A stretch of 64,000 nt of DNA, taken from positions 124,001-188,000 of the forward strand of contig NZ_KB898193.1 in NCBI RefSeq assembly GCF_000377505.1. Direction: 5' to 3'. The stretch comes from Paenibacillus massiliensis 2301065 = DSM 16942. Lineage in GTDB: Bacteria > Bacillota > Bacilli > Paenibacillales > Paenibacillaceae. Position numbers and translations under genes: made by a program. This document shows, in pieces, positions 27,085 to 36,447 of the stretch (position 1 is its first letter; each line of letters begins with the position of its first letter). Under the pieces are notes generated by a model. It saw only the letters and a list, made by a program, of their open reading frames with translations, made no database searches and had not been told where the DNA came from.

Positions 27085-28127
27085 ATCCAGCCCCCTTCTC
27101 CCCGTCGCTTGCTGCGATACAGCAAAAAGGCGAAGAACGGTGCACCGACAAAGGCAGTCACCACGCCCAAAGGAATCTCTACAGGAGCCAGTAACGAGCG
27201 GGCTGCCGTATCTGCCCAGACCATAAAGATCGCACCACCCAAGGCGGAAAGGGGAATAATGAGACGATAATCAGGACCTGTAATGAGTCGGATCATATGT
27301 GGAACGACGAGACCCACGAACCCGATCACGCCACAAATGGAAACGGCAGCAGCCGTTAATAACGTAGCTACGATCAGGACCCACAGCTTCGTGCGGTCTA
27401 CCTTCACACCTACATGAGCAGCCTGACGCTCCCCGAGCGCCAGAATGTTCAGCACCCGAGCGCGATTCCACAGAAACAGGCTGCCGACTAGCACATAAGG
27501 TAGTAGCAGGAATACATAAGGCCAGCCCTTCAGGCTGAGACTGCCCATAGTCCAGAATAGAATCTCATTGACCGTCTCCTTGGACATAGCTGTTAGAAAT
27601 GATACAACCGCACCCAGAAAGGACTGCATGACCACCCCGGACAAGATCAGACTATTTGTGGGAATCCGCCTACCTTCCCGAGCCAGCGTAATGACGGCCC
27701 ATAGGGTCGTAACTCCTGTAACAAAAGCGATCATCGGCAATGTCCATAGACCAAAGATGGCATACTGCAATCCCCAATAAATCAGTACTGCTGCCCCAAC
27801 AGCCGCCCCCGAGGACACCCCTAGGGTAAAAGGGTCCGCCAGCGGATTGCGTAGCACTCCCTGAAAGGCCGCCCCTGCCAGCGACAAGGCTGCACCAGCT
27901 AGCATACCCAGCAATACGCGGGGCAAGCGCACCTGCACAATAATCTGCTCAGCGGAAGCCTCCCAATAAGGCGTAATGCTTTCCTTCAGCCAGGGAAGCT
28001 GATGCCCCAGAATGCCTGCAATATGAGAGACGGGTAGATGCACTGAGCCAATCCCCAGGCAGACGAGCAACGTCAATAGGAGCAGCACGCCACCAAGCGC
28101 GCCATAGCCTGCTAGTGAACGGATCAT
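27081..28127 (-). CDS. btuC: Cobalamin/cobinamide ABC transporter permease
   Basis: 348 residues, FecCD-family permease with about ten membrane segments. Seen: VRLPRVLLGMLAGAALSLAGAAFQG, NPLADPFTLGVSSGAAVGAAVL, and the ATPase-contact region FVGLVVPHMIRLITGPD. Overlaps the binding-protein gene by ATGA upstream and the ATPase gene downstream. Forms the membrane channel of the BtuFCD-like importer. Confidence 0.92.
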   Translation of the reverse strand: MIRSLAGYGALGGVLLLLTLLVCLGIGSVHLPVSHIAGILGHQLPWLKESITPYWEASAEQIIVQVRLPRVLLGMLAGAALSLAGAAFQGVLRNPLADPFTLGVSSGAAVGAAVLIYWGLQYAIFGLWTLPMIAFVTGVTTLWAVITLAREGRRIPTNSLILSGVVMQSFLGAVVSFLTAMSKETVNEILFWTMGSLSLKGWPYVFLLLPYVLVGSLFLWNRARVLNILALGERQAAHVGVKVDRTKLWVLIVATLLTAAAVSICGVIGFVGLVVPHMIRLITGPDYRLIIPLSALGGAIFMVWADTAARSLLAPVEIPLGVVTAFVGAPFFAFLLYRSKRRGEGGWI

Positions 28128-29110
28128 TTGAAGATTTCAGGATAGATTGCTTTGGCAACCTCCTTGAGTCCTTCCGTGACACGCGGGCCTGGACGGCTGA
28201 TCAGATTATCCTCCAGTCCGAATACGCGGTTGTTGCGGATCGCATTAATCTTCGACCAACCCTGTCTCCCCTTGATGATCTGCTCCAGCGTCTCTCCAGT
28301 CTTCGAATCCACTACATTACTGCCGTATAGAATAACATCTGGATTCGCAGCAATCACCTTCTCTTCACTGATCGGATTCCAGCCCGTCATGTCTGATGCT
28401 ATATTCATACCGCCAGCCAGCGTAATCATTTCATCCATGAATTCGCCCTTACCGACCGTCCAGCCTGGCGAGAACTCGACATACACCTTCAGCCGCTGGT
28501 CTTCTCCGATATTTTTGACGCCTTCCTTCACCGCAGCAATATCCGCCTTCATTTGATCCGTCACGGCTTGAGCTGCTACCTGACGATCTGCAATCTGTCC
28601 ATAGAGCGTAATATTAGCCATCACATCGTCGAAGGTCTTGGGATCTGTCTTGAAAATCTGGATGCCAAGCGATCTTAGCTTGTTGGTAGCTTCTTCGCTT
28701 AATGAGATACCCGCAAATACTATATCCGGTTGAGCGGCAATGATAGATTCTTCATTCGGCTTTGTAATGCCACCCATTTTGGGCTTGTCCAGCGCTGCCT
28801 GCGGGTAATCATCGTAATCTGACACCCCAACGATCTCTTCATCCAGTCCAATAGCGAAGAGTGCCTCCGTCTCCGCCGGGGAGACAGATACGATTCGCTC
28901 CGGTGCTTTCTCGAAGGTGAATTCATGCCCTGTCGCATCCTTGACAGTAAGCGGATATTCCGTAGGACCGGCCTCCACCGCCTGTTGCTGCTCCTGCTCT
29001 GCACCTTGCTGCGTCGTCCCCTGATTCGCTCCGTTGCCACATGCTGCAAGCCCCAGTACGAGTAGTAAGGACAGCAGCCCCGTCATCCATATCTTCATTG
29101 TTCTCGTCAT
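28124..29110 (-). CDS. btuF: Cobalamin/cobinamide-binding lipoprotein
   Basis: 328 residues; signal peptide with lipobox LGLAACG, then a low-complexity Gln-rich linker (QQGAEQEQQQA) and a type III periplasmic-binding fold (PERIVSVSPAETEALFAIGLDEEIVGVSDYDDYP...). Tethered outside the membrane. First gene after a cobalamin riboswitch with an intrinsic terminator, so it and btuCD should be shut off by B12. Confidence 0.92.
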   Translation of the reverse strand: MTRTMKIWMTGLLSLLLVLGLAACGNGANQGTTQQGAEQEQQQAVEAGPTEYPLTVKDATGHEFTFEKAPERIVSVSPAETEALFAIGLDEEIVGVSDYDDYPQAALDKPKMGGITKPNEESIIAAQPDIVFAGISLSEEATNKLRSLGIQIFKTDPKTFDDVMANITLYGQIADRQVAAQAVTDQMKADIAAVKEGVKNIGEDQRLKVYVEFSPGWTVGKGEFMDEMITLAGGMNIASDMTGWNPISEEKVIAANPDVILYGSNVVDSKTGETLEQIIKGRQGWSKINAIRNNRVFGLEDNLISRPGPRVTEGLKEVAKAIYPEIFK

Positions 29111-29144
29111 TATGATCTCTCTCCTGTCTTCTTTAATAAAATGG

Positions 29145-29177
29145 AAAACAAAAAACCGGACCTCTCACGAGGACCGG
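29145..29177 (-). terminator. Riboswitch expression-platform terminator
   Basis: On the minus strand CCGGTCCTC-GTGA-GAGGTCCGG (one mismatch) is followed by TTTTTTG. It lies between the cobalamin aptamer and btuF, as expected for transcription-terminating control. Confidence 0.85.
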
Positions 29178-29264
29178 GTCGTTATAGTGTTCATTCCAGT
29201 GTATACGGCATGATCCTGCTGTATGGAACATCACTAAATACACGCCGTCCTTTCCTCGAAGGAT

Positions 29265-29470
29265 CGTGGTACCAAGCAGAGAAGGCAGGTCTCCTGACTT
29301 GCTGGGTGCAGCATCCCGGCAGCCTTCCCGTCATCTTCCGCTGACAGTGGCATATTGCCGACATCCCCTAGCATACAGTGGCGGGACCGTGCCGGAATTG
29401 CACCGACTTCCCTTTTCACAGCCTGCACTACATCTGCCACAGGCTGACCTAATCCGCTGAGATTATTGTA
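29265..29470 (-). promoter_or_regulatory. Cobalamin riboswitch
   Basis: On the minus strand the conserved core reads GGGAAGTCGGTGCAATTCCGGCACGG (given here only as a family pattern: GGTGCAA-TTCC), then the B12 box CCGCCACTGT near 29365, AGCGGAAGATGACGGGAAGG, and the closing GTCAGGAGACCTGCCTTC arm. Senses adenosylcobalamin or a relative and should terminate transcription of the btuFCD-cob operon. Confidence 0.93.
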
Positions 29471-29570
29471 ACATGGACAGCTTCCCTTGCACTTACTTAG
29501 TGATTATAGGCCAAATAAGATAGGCTTACAACCGCCAGCTACTGGTACAAGTGAACAAAAAACAACTTCC

Positions 29571-30245
29571 TTATTCCAGCTCTACAGGTCCAAGGTAGCT
29601 TCCGATGATGCCATCTGCTGTAAACGTAAGCTCTAGTCGGACAACCCCTCCCGGCTCCACCTGTACATCCCAGAAGTCTAACCCGGCAACGGTCATGGCA
29701 GCCAACTGACGAATAACTCCGCCATGGGTAACAGCCAGAACGGACAAAGGAGTCAAGGATGGCAAAGTGACTAAGAGAGTCGAGCCCTGCATATCCATCT
29801 GATCCACAGATGGGACCTGACCGCACAACAGCCGCAATGTATCCACAAAAGAGAGCATCCGGGCTTCCATGCTACTCCAGCTCTCACCCTGTGGTGGCGT
29901 GAATCGACGTGGATCATCAATCCAGGCTCGATATAGCGGGATCTCCTTAAGCGTAGCATAGGTCTCTCCCTCCCACGCGCCGAAATGCAGCTCACGCAGC
30001 CTTTCATCACGAATCGTCTTGGGCAGCAGCGCTGGAGCAGCACACTCCAGCGTCTCCAGACATCGCCGGAGATCACTGCTGTAGATACGGTCAAAGCTCT
30101 GCGCGGAGAGCCAACAGCCCAATGAACGAAGCGAATCATGTGCTTCTGCCAATAGCGGCTCGTCCGTGTGTCCTAGATAGCGTTTCTCCCGGTTCCACTG
30201 TGTAGCTCCGTGGCGAACCAGCGTTAGCTCCACTTTGTCGCGCAT
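29571..30245 (-). CDS. cobC: Histidine phosphatase, probable alpha-ribazole phosphatase
   Basis: 224 residues with the phosphoglycerate-mutase fold: LVRHGATQWNREKRYLGHTD (catalytic His), RIYSSDLRRCLET, LRELHFGAWEGETYATL (acid), and AVTHGGVIRQLAA (second His). By context it removes phosphate from alpha-ribazole-P or cobalamin-P. The start at 30245 is chosen for AAAGGAG; a frame 28 codons longer has no site. Last gene of cobD-cbiB-cobC, 157 bases from cbiB. Confidence 0.8.
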   Translation of the reverse strand: MRDKVELTLVRHGATQWNREKRYLGHTDEPLLAEAHDSLRSLGCWLSAQSFDRIYSSDLRRCLETLECAAPALLPKTIRDERLRELHFGAWEGETYATLKEIPLYRAWIDDPRRFTPPQGESWSSMEARMLSFVDTLRLLCGQVPSVDQMDMQGSTLLVTLPSLTPLSVLAVTHGGVIRQLAAMTVAGLDFWDVQVEPGGVVRLELTFTADGIIGSYLGPVELE

Positions 30246-30402
30246 CGCTCGATCTCCTTTCCCATCCAAGGTGAATGGTGCAATATCCACATTCAATGAT
30301 CTTGATTCATGGACCTCATAATCCGACACTGCTGAACGAAATGGATAACAAACCTCCAGATCAGCCTTTATTCATAAGCCATCCTGAGCTACACTAATTG
30401 AC

Positions 30403-31365
30403 TTATGCGATGAGAAGCCAGATGACTGTAACAGCTAGACACAAGCCAACAAATAGATTACAGACTACGAACATAAGTCTTACTGTTCGGCGTATATGCT
30501 CAGCCTGCAGCTGCTCAAGTGGCTGTCCCATATAAGCACGGAATGAACGGACACCATGGTATACATTATATCCACCAAGCCGAATGCCCAGCGCACCTGC
30601 CACAGCCGCTTCCGGGTAACCACTATTCGGGCTGGGATGCTGACGAGCATCCTGCCGCACCGCCTGAATACTACCACTGACGCTGTTGCCATTCAGCCAT
30701 GCTGCGATGAAGAGCAACAACGCAGTCAGACGTGCAGGAATATAATTGGCTACATCATCCAGACGAGCTGAAGCCCAGCCCAGATCCTTATACTTCTCGT
30801 TCTTATACCCAACCATGGAATCAAGAGTATTCACCGCGCGATAAGCCATCGCGAGCGGTACTCCACCAAGCAATGCGTAGAAGAGCGGTGAGATAATCGC
30901 GTCCACGATATTTTCAGCAACCGTCTCGACCGCACCCCGTGTAATCTCCGGCTCGTCTAGCTCGTTGGTATCCCGCCCAACAATCATGCCCAGCTCCTGT
31001 CTGGCTGCGGGCAGGTTCCCCTGCACCAGCTGCTGATATACCGCCATGCCAGCATCCTTGAGTCCTTTGGAGGCTATAGTTGTCGCTAATAGTATAATCT
31101 CAGCCCCGATAGCAAGCCACGGATGAAGTATGGCGAGCCCCGCAATAAGAAGCCAGGTTATTCCATAGGCTCCACCTGCAATGCAGAGGGGCAAGATCAG
31201 GCCAGCCCGTTTAAGCGCCTGAGGTGACTGCCATCTGCTCCGAATTCCTTTTTCCAGTAGAGTGATGCCCTTGCCCATTCCGATCACCGGATGTGGAATC
31301 CAGCGTGGATCACCGATGAGGCGGTCCAGCACATACGCTGCCGCAATAATGACACTAACGACCAC
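30403..31365 (-). CDS. cbiB: Adenosylcobinamide-phosphate synthase
   Basis: Attaches aminopropanol phosphate to adenosylcobyric acid in the membrane. 320 residues, several membrane helices. Seen: VLDRLIGDPRWIPHPVIGMGKGI, GRDTNELDEPEITRGAVETVAENIVDAIISPLFYALLGG (by pattern), NTLDSMVGYKNEKY, and HPSPNSGYPEAAVAGALG. The start is GTG at 31365 behind GGAGGGGG, which gives the usual family length and overlaps the end of cobD by 11 bases; a longer ATG-started frame inside cobD is less likely. Confidence 0.93.
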   Translation of the reverse strand: MVVSVIIAAAYVLDRLIGDPRWIPHPVIGMGKGITLLEKGIRSRWQSPQALKRAGLILPLCIAGGAYGITWLLIAGLAILHPWLAIGAEIILLATTIASKGLKDAGMAVYQQLVQGNLPAARQELGMIVGRDTNELDEPEITRGAVETVAENIVDAIISPLFYALLGGVPLAMAYRAVNTLDSMVGYKNEKYKDLGWASARLDDVANYIPARLTALLLFIAAWLNGNSVSGSIQAVRQDARQHPSPNSGYPEAAVAGALGIRLGGYNVYHGVRSFRAYMGQPLEQLQAEHIRRTVRLMFVVCNLFVGLCLAVTVIWLLIA

Positions 31366-32458
31366 TTCGTCGTTCCCCCTCCAGCACAGCTTCCATGACG
31401 GATAGCAGCACCTGATTAGCTTCCTGATCCTTGACCGCAATGCGAAAATGGCTGTCTGTCAAGCCGGGATACATAGCACAGCTGCGAATCAGTACACCAC
31501 GACGTCCCAGAGCATCCTGAAGCTCTACCGCCTTCCACATTCCTGGTGCCCGAACAAGCAAATAATTAGTCTGACTCGCCGTCACTCCACAGCCCAACTC
31601 GGATAGACCGCTTAGCAGACGTTGTCTTTCCTGAACAATCAGCTTCAGCGTCTGATCTTCGTAAGCTTGTCCACTGTTCAGACAGGCTTCGCCAGCCAGT
31701 AGGGCGAGTCCGTTCACACTCCAGGTCACCTGCTGGTCCGTCATGCGACGGATGACGTCAGGTGCAGCTAGCGCATAGCCCAGTCGCAGACCCGGAATGG
31801 CATAAAATTTCGTCATGGAGCGGATCAGGATCACACGTGAATAGCGTTCGAGGTCCGGCAGTAGTGTGATGCGTTCAGTTGCTGGAATGAAATCCATAAA
31901 TGCCTCATCCAGCACCAGGTAAGTCCCTGAACGCTCAGCAGCCGCGGCAACAGCGAGCAGCTCTTCTTTCCCATATTGCACCCCGTTCGGATTGTTCGGC
32001 TGCCCCATGAACAGGAGATCCACCTCCGAGATCAAGCGCTCGATATCTTCCACATCCGCTCTCCATTGAAGAGAAGCCTTACCATATACACGGCTGAGGC
32101 TTGCCCCGAACTTGAGCGACAGCTCAGCATACTCCGAGAAGCAGGGCTCGACCAATCCGACCCGTTGTGGTCTTAATCCAAGCAGAATGAGTGCCATGCT
32201 CTCAGCTGCGCCATTGCCGATACTGATTCGTTCTGGAGAGACGCGTAGCCTTCGGCTTAGCAGACTCTTCAGAGAACGGTGTCCTGGATCTGGATACCTG
32301 ATGACAGACTGTAACCCGTTCATCAAAGCCTCCTTGACCTCATCGGGTGGTCCGAGTGGATTAATGTTGGCACTGAAATCAAGAAAATCCGCCGCAGGCA
32401 AGCCGTACAGCCCGGCGGCCGTCTCCCTGTCTCCCCCATGTCCGTATATTTCAATCAT
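31355..32458 (-). CDS. cobD: Threonine-phosphate decarboxylase
   Basis: PLP enzyme that makes aminopropanol phosphate for the cobalamin nucleotide loop. 367 residues of the class II aminotransferase fold: YGHGGDRETAAGLYG and DFSANINPLGPP at the N-terminus (diagnostic for CobD over HisC), NPNGVQYGKEELL, LVLDEAFMDF, and PLP-lysine SMTKFYAIPGLRLGYA. ATG behind AAAGGATG. Heads the cobD-cbiB-cobC group. Confidence 0.93.
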   Translation of the reverse strand: MIEIYGHGGDRETAAGLYGLPAADFLDFSANINPLGPPDEVKEALMNGLQSVIRYPDPGHRSLKSLLSRRLRVSPERISIGNGAAESMALILLGLRPQRVGLVEPCFSEYAELSLKFGASLSRVYGKASLQWRADVEDIERLISEVDLLFMGQPNNPNGVQYGKEELLAVAAAAERSGTYLVLDEAFMDFIPATERITLLPDLERYSRVILIRSMTKFYAIPGLRLGYALAAPDVIRRMTDQQVTWSVNGLALLAGEACLNSGQAYEDQTLKLIVQERQRLLSGLSELGCGVTASQTNYLLVRAPGMWKAVELQDALGRRGVLIRSCAMYPGLTDSHFRIAVKDQEANQVLLSVMEAVLEGERRSGR

Positions 32459-32810
32459 ACCGATTCATCCTTTCTGGGCGAACATGCCCAGTAGCTGGTT
32501 CCCATTATGGGGCCGTCCTTCCTGCTCCGTCAATTCAAAATCAGATCAGGCGGTGCAGAGAGCGTCTGTGAATGTTATAATTTTGATAGAATCGACAAAA
32601 TACGTTCGACTTCGATGCGCATAATGAGGAATTTCAGTATACGAACTGACTCGGTTAGCAGAGCTGTCTTGCACATCCTAGGGACATTTCACCTTTTGTG
32701 CCATGCATTTCGCGCTACATACTTCGTGTGCCTTCTTCATGAAAACTTGAGAGCCTCTTGCTGAACGTATGCATTATGCCAGACAATATTGCTTAGACGG
32801 AGGAATGAAC
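32459..32810. other. Divergent intergenic region, no feature recognised
   Basis: 352 bases between cobD and the lipoate ligase. I see no cobalamin aptamer upstream of cobD, no palindrome and no coding signal. Promoters for both genes presumably lie here. Confidence 0.4.
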
Positions 32811-33812
32811 ATGCTGTTCATCGACAATCAGGGCATTACCGACCCTGCGATTAATTTGGCAATCGAGGAGTACGCCCTCAAGCATTTACCGTTGGATGAT
32901 AGTTACTTGCTGTTCTACATTAATAAGCCTTCCATTATTATCGGGAAGCATCAGAATACGGTGGAAGAGATCAACGCCGAGTATGTTAAGGACAATAATA
33001 TTCAGGTTGTTCGTCGCCTGTCTGGTGGCGGTGCGGTGTATCATGATCTTGGCAACCTTAATTTCAGCTTCATTACCAAGGACGACGGACAGTCATTCCA
33101 TAATTTCCGTAAATTCACCCAACCGGTAGTCGATGCGCTTCACGACATGGGCGTACCTGCGGAATTGACCGGACGGAATGATCTACAGGTAGGCGAACGC
33201 AAAATCTCTGGGAATGCCCAGTTCTCTACACGCGGCCGGATGTTCAGTCACGGCACACTGATGTTCAATCTGAATCTGGATGATGTACAAGCTTCGCTGA
33301 ACGTCAATCCTGAGAAATTCAAGTCCAAGAGCACTAAGTCTGTACGCAGCCGTGTAGCCAATATTGCGGATCTGATGGACAAGCCGATGACGATTGAGGA
33401 ATTCCGGGCGGAGCTGCTTCGCCATATTTTTGGCATGGAGGCCGAGCAGGTACCTCAGTATCAGCTGACCGAGCAGGACTGGAACAAGATTCATGAGATT
33501 TCCAAGGAACGCTATCAGTCCTGGGACTGGAACTATGGTCTGTCACCAGCAAGTAACATCAAGCATGTCAAGAAGTTCCCGGTCGGTCTCATTGACATTC
33601 GTATGGATCTGAAGGATGCTCACATCGAGGAGATCAAGATCTATGGTGACTTCTTCGGTGTAGGTGATGTTGCGGACATTGAGGACGCTCTGCGTGGCCA
33701 GCGCTATGAGGAATCGGCTGTGAGAGAAGCCTTGTCCTCCTTGGATCTCAAGCATTATTTCGGTAATCTGGAGACAGATGACTTCATCGGATTGGTGCTG
33801 CTTGAGGACTAG
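32811..33812 (+). CDS. lplJ: Lipoate-protein ligase
   Basis: Activates free lipoate with ATP and attaches it to E2 and GcvH subunits. 333 residues, strongly like Bacillus LplJ: MLFIDNQGITDPAINLAIEEYA, VVRRLSGGGAVYHDLGNLNFSFI, RKISGNAQFSTRGRMFSHGTLMF (by pattern), the last carrying the lipoate-adenylate Lys. C-terminal accessory domain present (FFGVGDVADIEDAL). The ATG at 32811 follows GGAGGAA by five bases; an ATG two codons earlier is too close to the site. Confidence 0.95.
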   Translation: MLFIDNQGITDPAINLAIEEYALKHLPLDDSYLLFYINKPSIIIGKHQNTVEEINAEYVKDNNIQVVRRLSGGGAVYHDLGNLNFSFITKDDGQSFHNFRKFTQPVVDALHDMGVPAELTGRNDLQVGERKISGNAQFSTRGRMFSHGTLMFNLNLDDVQASLNVNPEKFKSKSTKSVRSRVANIADLMDKPMTIEEFRAELLRHIFGMEAEQVPQYQLTEQDWNKIHEISKERYQSWDWNYGLSPASNIKHVKKFPVGLIDIRMDLKDAHIEEIKIYGDFFGVGDVADIEDALRGQRYEESAVREALSSLDLKHYFGNLETDDFIGLVLLED

Positions 33813-33824
33813 TGCCTTGACCAG

Positions 33825-33885
33825 ATCAAATGCAGCATAGACCAGTTGCAAGCGAGGAGCCCTGTCGAACATAGTTAGGCTTGCT
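33825..33885 (+). repeat. Dispersed repeat copy 3
   Basis: 61 bases, 12 bases after the lipoate ligase stop. Shares ATCAAAT, TTGCAAGCG, GGAGCCCTGTCGA and GCTTGCT with the copies at 13179 and 26040, in the same orientation. GCAAGC and GCTTGC inside it can pair. Confidence 0.8.
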
Positions 33886-33953
33886 GAATTATGCCAGACA
33901 AACAGGGTAAGTAACCCTAGAGAGAATTTACAGAGAGAATAGGAGCGAGAACC

Positions 33954-34754
33954 ATGTACAAATTGATGGCTATTGATATTGATGACACGCTGATTAACGA
34001 TGATAAGGAAGTAACCCCTGCTGTCCAGCAGGCGCTGGAGGCTGCAATCGCCAAGGATGTTATTGTGACGCTGGCTACAGGCCGCGCTTATTCATCGGCA
34101 CAGGCTATTGCCCGCCAGACAGGTCTGAACGTACCGATCATTACTTTCCAAGGAGCTCTAATCAAAAATCTGCTTGATGAGCAGGTACTCTATGAGCGTT
34201 ATCTCCCAATCGTAGCAGCTCGCAAGCTGTACGAGTTCTGTCTGGAGCGTAATCTTCACCTGCAGACCTACATCGGTGACAAGCTCTATTCACGTGAAGA
34301 GAATCAGAAGCTCATTGATTACTGCGCTCTGAACAAGACACCTTATTATATTGAGCCGGTATTCAGCAAAATGGTCGAGCAGCCTACACACAAGATGCTC
34401 GTCATTGATGAGCCTGAGGTGCTGGATGAAATCGCTCCGATTCTGCGCGAGATGCTGGGTAACGAGGTGCATATTACGAAGTCCAAGCCGCACTTCCTGG
34501 AGTTCATGCATCATGAAGGTACCAAGGGCCATGCCTTGTCATTCCTTGCGGACCATTATAAATGCGATCTGTCCGAGACCATTGCAATTGGGGATTCCTG
34601 GAATGACCATGAAATGCTGGAATGTGCAGGCCTTGGAGTAGCCATGGGCAACGCAATTCCTGCATTGAAGGAGCTTGCCGACTACGTAACCTTGAGCAAC
34701 AATGAGGATGGCGTCAAGCATGTCATCGACAAGTTTATTTTGAACGTCAACTAA
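33954..34754 (+). CDS. Cof-type HAD phosphatase
   Basis: 266 residues. Motif I AIDIDDTLINDDKEV, motif II LATGRAYSSAQAI, Lys in HEGTKGHALSFL, motif IV AIGDSWNDHEML: the C2-capped Cof/YidA family of sugar-phosphate and nucleotide-like phosphatases. Substrate unknown. AGGAGCGAG site before the ATG. Downstream of the lipoate ligase on the same strand, separated by a dispersed repeat; a terminator follows. Confidence 0.9.
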   Translation: MYKLMAIDIDDTLINDDKEVTPAVQQALEAAIAKDVIVTLATGRAYSSAQAIARQTGLNVPIITFQGALIKNLLDEQVLYERYLPIVAARKLYEFCLERNLHLQTYIGDKLYSREENQKLIDYCALNKTPYYIEPVFSKMVEQPTHKMLVIDEPEVLDEIAPILREMLGNEVHITKSKPHFLEFMHHEGTKGHALSFLADHYKCDLSETIAIGDSWNDHEMLECAGLGVAMGNAIPALKELADYVTLSNNEDGVKHVIDKFILNVN

Positions 34755-34797
34755 GTAAACTGCCATTGTATCGACTTTTTGGGGTTGGTACACCACA

Positions 34798-34839
34798 ACA
34801 GCCCTGATTCCCATGAAGCTATTCGCGGATCAGGGCTGT
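34798..34839 (+). terminator. Terminator after Cof-type phosphatase
   Basis: Perfect 11-bp stem ACAGCCCTGAT (34798-34808) / ATCAGGGCTGT (34829-34839). The rest of the gap to 35049 shows nothing further. Confidence 0.75.
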
Positions 34840-35049
34840 CTATAGTCTATAGCCTTTAATCTATAGAACCTTGGTCTTATCCTATGTGAGGGTGTAAGTT
34901 ATGGCCTCCCTCTGTCCGTTACTATCCACTAACGCCTAGACTCCCCAGTTCTTTCAGCTTGATCTCATATCTGGTCTGGTCACGTCACTGATGCTTAATT
35001 GAGCCAGACAGCCTCACCGAATTCTTAACCTGAACGGAGGAATATCCAA

Positions 35050-35385
35050 TTGCGTACCCGGAGAGCTCCATTGTATATTTTGCTGTCTCTACTCGTTGTT
35101 GTCCTGAGCGCACTTGCATACCGCCAATACTACATTAGCAATCGTGATACCGAAGTCGAAAGGTATTTACTGCAGACCCAAGGATACCAGCAATCCGATA
35201 TCCAGCGCATCGACACCAGCATCGGAAAAGCTCCTGTCGTTAGCACCGAGGTCATTTTCACGGATGAGCCAGAGGCAAGGTACTTCTACAAAAAAGAAAA
35301 CGGGAGCATCCGCCAATATAGCAGCGCCCCCGTCCATGACGTGAATGCCCACGTCAACTACAAACATCTGGATAACCCTCAATAG
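35050..35385 (+). CDS. Small membrane-anchored protein, DUF3139-like
   Basis: 111 residues starting with TTG, supported by GGAGGAA eight bases upstream. One N-terminal membrane segment (LYILLSLLVVVLSALAY, ~8-24) followed by a short extracytoplasmic domain with an EVERYLLQTQGYQQSDI stretch resembling DUF3139 proteins of Bacillales. Function unknown. No operon partner; the next gene is on the other strand. Confidence 0.65.
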   Translation: MRTRRAPLYILLSLLVVVLSALAYRQYYISNRDTEVERYLLQTQGYQQSDIQRIDTSIGKAPVVSTEVIFTDEPEARYFYKKENGSIRQYSSAPVHDVNAHVNYKHLDNPQ

Positions 35386-35517
35386 GAGGCTGTGGAGGCT
35401 GTGGGCTGTAGAGGCTGAATGTCGGAGGTTTCCGATACGAAGCCCTATTTCTTTTTTCATAGGGTTATCCTGCCGTATCGTTCCCTCCACTTCGCTATCC
35501 TCCATATGACTATCCTG

Positions 35518-36447
35518 TCACGACATCTGCTTTGGAATAGGAGCCGTACGTCCCATCCGTGCTCTGATCCAGCGCATGACGCCTTCATTCATTGTCAGCA
35601 ATCCAGACACAATTAGCACCACACCAGCCCATGTCATCCAGGTTACATGCTCACCGTAGAACACCACTCCCAGCCCTACAGCAATTGGCGGTGAAATATA
35701 CAACCATGTTGCTGGAAATAAAGGATTGGTACGTGCTACCAACCAATAGAACAGGCTGTGCCCGACCATAGAGCCAATCACCGTCAAATACACCAGTGAC
35801 CAGACTGCAGGCGATACAGTAATGACCGTGTAGTCCCAAGCCTCAGTGAAGCATGACAATATCCCCAGAAGCAGCCCACCGTACATCATCTGCACCGCAT
35901 TCAGCGCAACAGGGTGAGATTCCTGGAACTGAACAATGACTCGTTTGGAATACAGCGCTCCAGCGGCATAGCACAGCTCACCCACCAGAATGACAATACA
36001 TCCCCACATCCAAAGCCCGCCTCCTGCAATAGACAGACCCGGCAGCATTACCAGCACAACACCGGCGAAGCCCGTTACACATCCTGCAAGCATACGGACC
36101 GACATCGGCTGCCGTAGCAGCAACGTCTGGATCATCATAATCATCAAAGGACCTGTAGCCGACAGGATCGCCCCAATGCCTGAGCTGACATACTGTTCTG
36201 CCCAATATAATGCCGCGAAAGTGCCAAAGGTAAGCCCTAAGCCCGTCAGGAGCATCTCCTTGCGAAGCAGCAGCGACCACTGCGCCTTCCCCCTCAGCTT
36301 CATCCAGGTATACATTAGTATCCCGGCCACCAAAAATCGCAAGCCTGCGGACAGAAATGGCGGTAGCCCTGCTTCCACACCAATCTTAATAGCCAAGAAC
36401 GTCGTGCCGAATACTAGACACATCACAATATAACCTACTGCAATCAT
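35518..36447 (-). CDS. EamA-family (DMT) transporter
   Basis: 309 residues, ten predicted membrane helices in two EamA repeats (start LVFGTTFLAIKIGVEAGLPPF, second repeat ...LCYAAGALYSKRVIV). Drug/metabolite superfamily exporter; substrate unknown. Start at 36447 chosen for AAGGAGGGG. Divergent from a MocR-type regulator gene 140 bases away, which probably controls it. Confidence 0.88.
   Translation of the reverse strand: MIAVGYIVMCLVFGTTFLAIKIGVEAGLPPFLSAGLRFLVAGILMYTWMKLRGKAQWSLLLRKEMLLTGLGLTFGTFAALYWAEQYVSSGIGAILSATGPLMIMMIQTLLLRQPMSVRMLAGCVTGFAGVVLVMLPGLSIAGGGLWMWGCIVILVGELCYAAGALYSKRVIVQFQESHPVALNAVQMMYGGLLLGILSCFTEAWDYTVITVSPAVWSLVYLTVIGSMVGHSLFYWLVARTNPLFPATWLYISPPIAVGLGVVFYGEHVTWMTWAGVVLIVSGLLTMNEGVMRWIRARMGRTAPIPKQMS

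Noticed and set aside
30771..32624. Plus-strand frames opposite cobD and cbiB
   Set aside because: Antisense to recognised cobalamin genes; not supported.
32459..32810. Second cobalamin riboswitch upstream of cobD
   Set aside because: No B12 box or conserved aptamer segments found on either strand.
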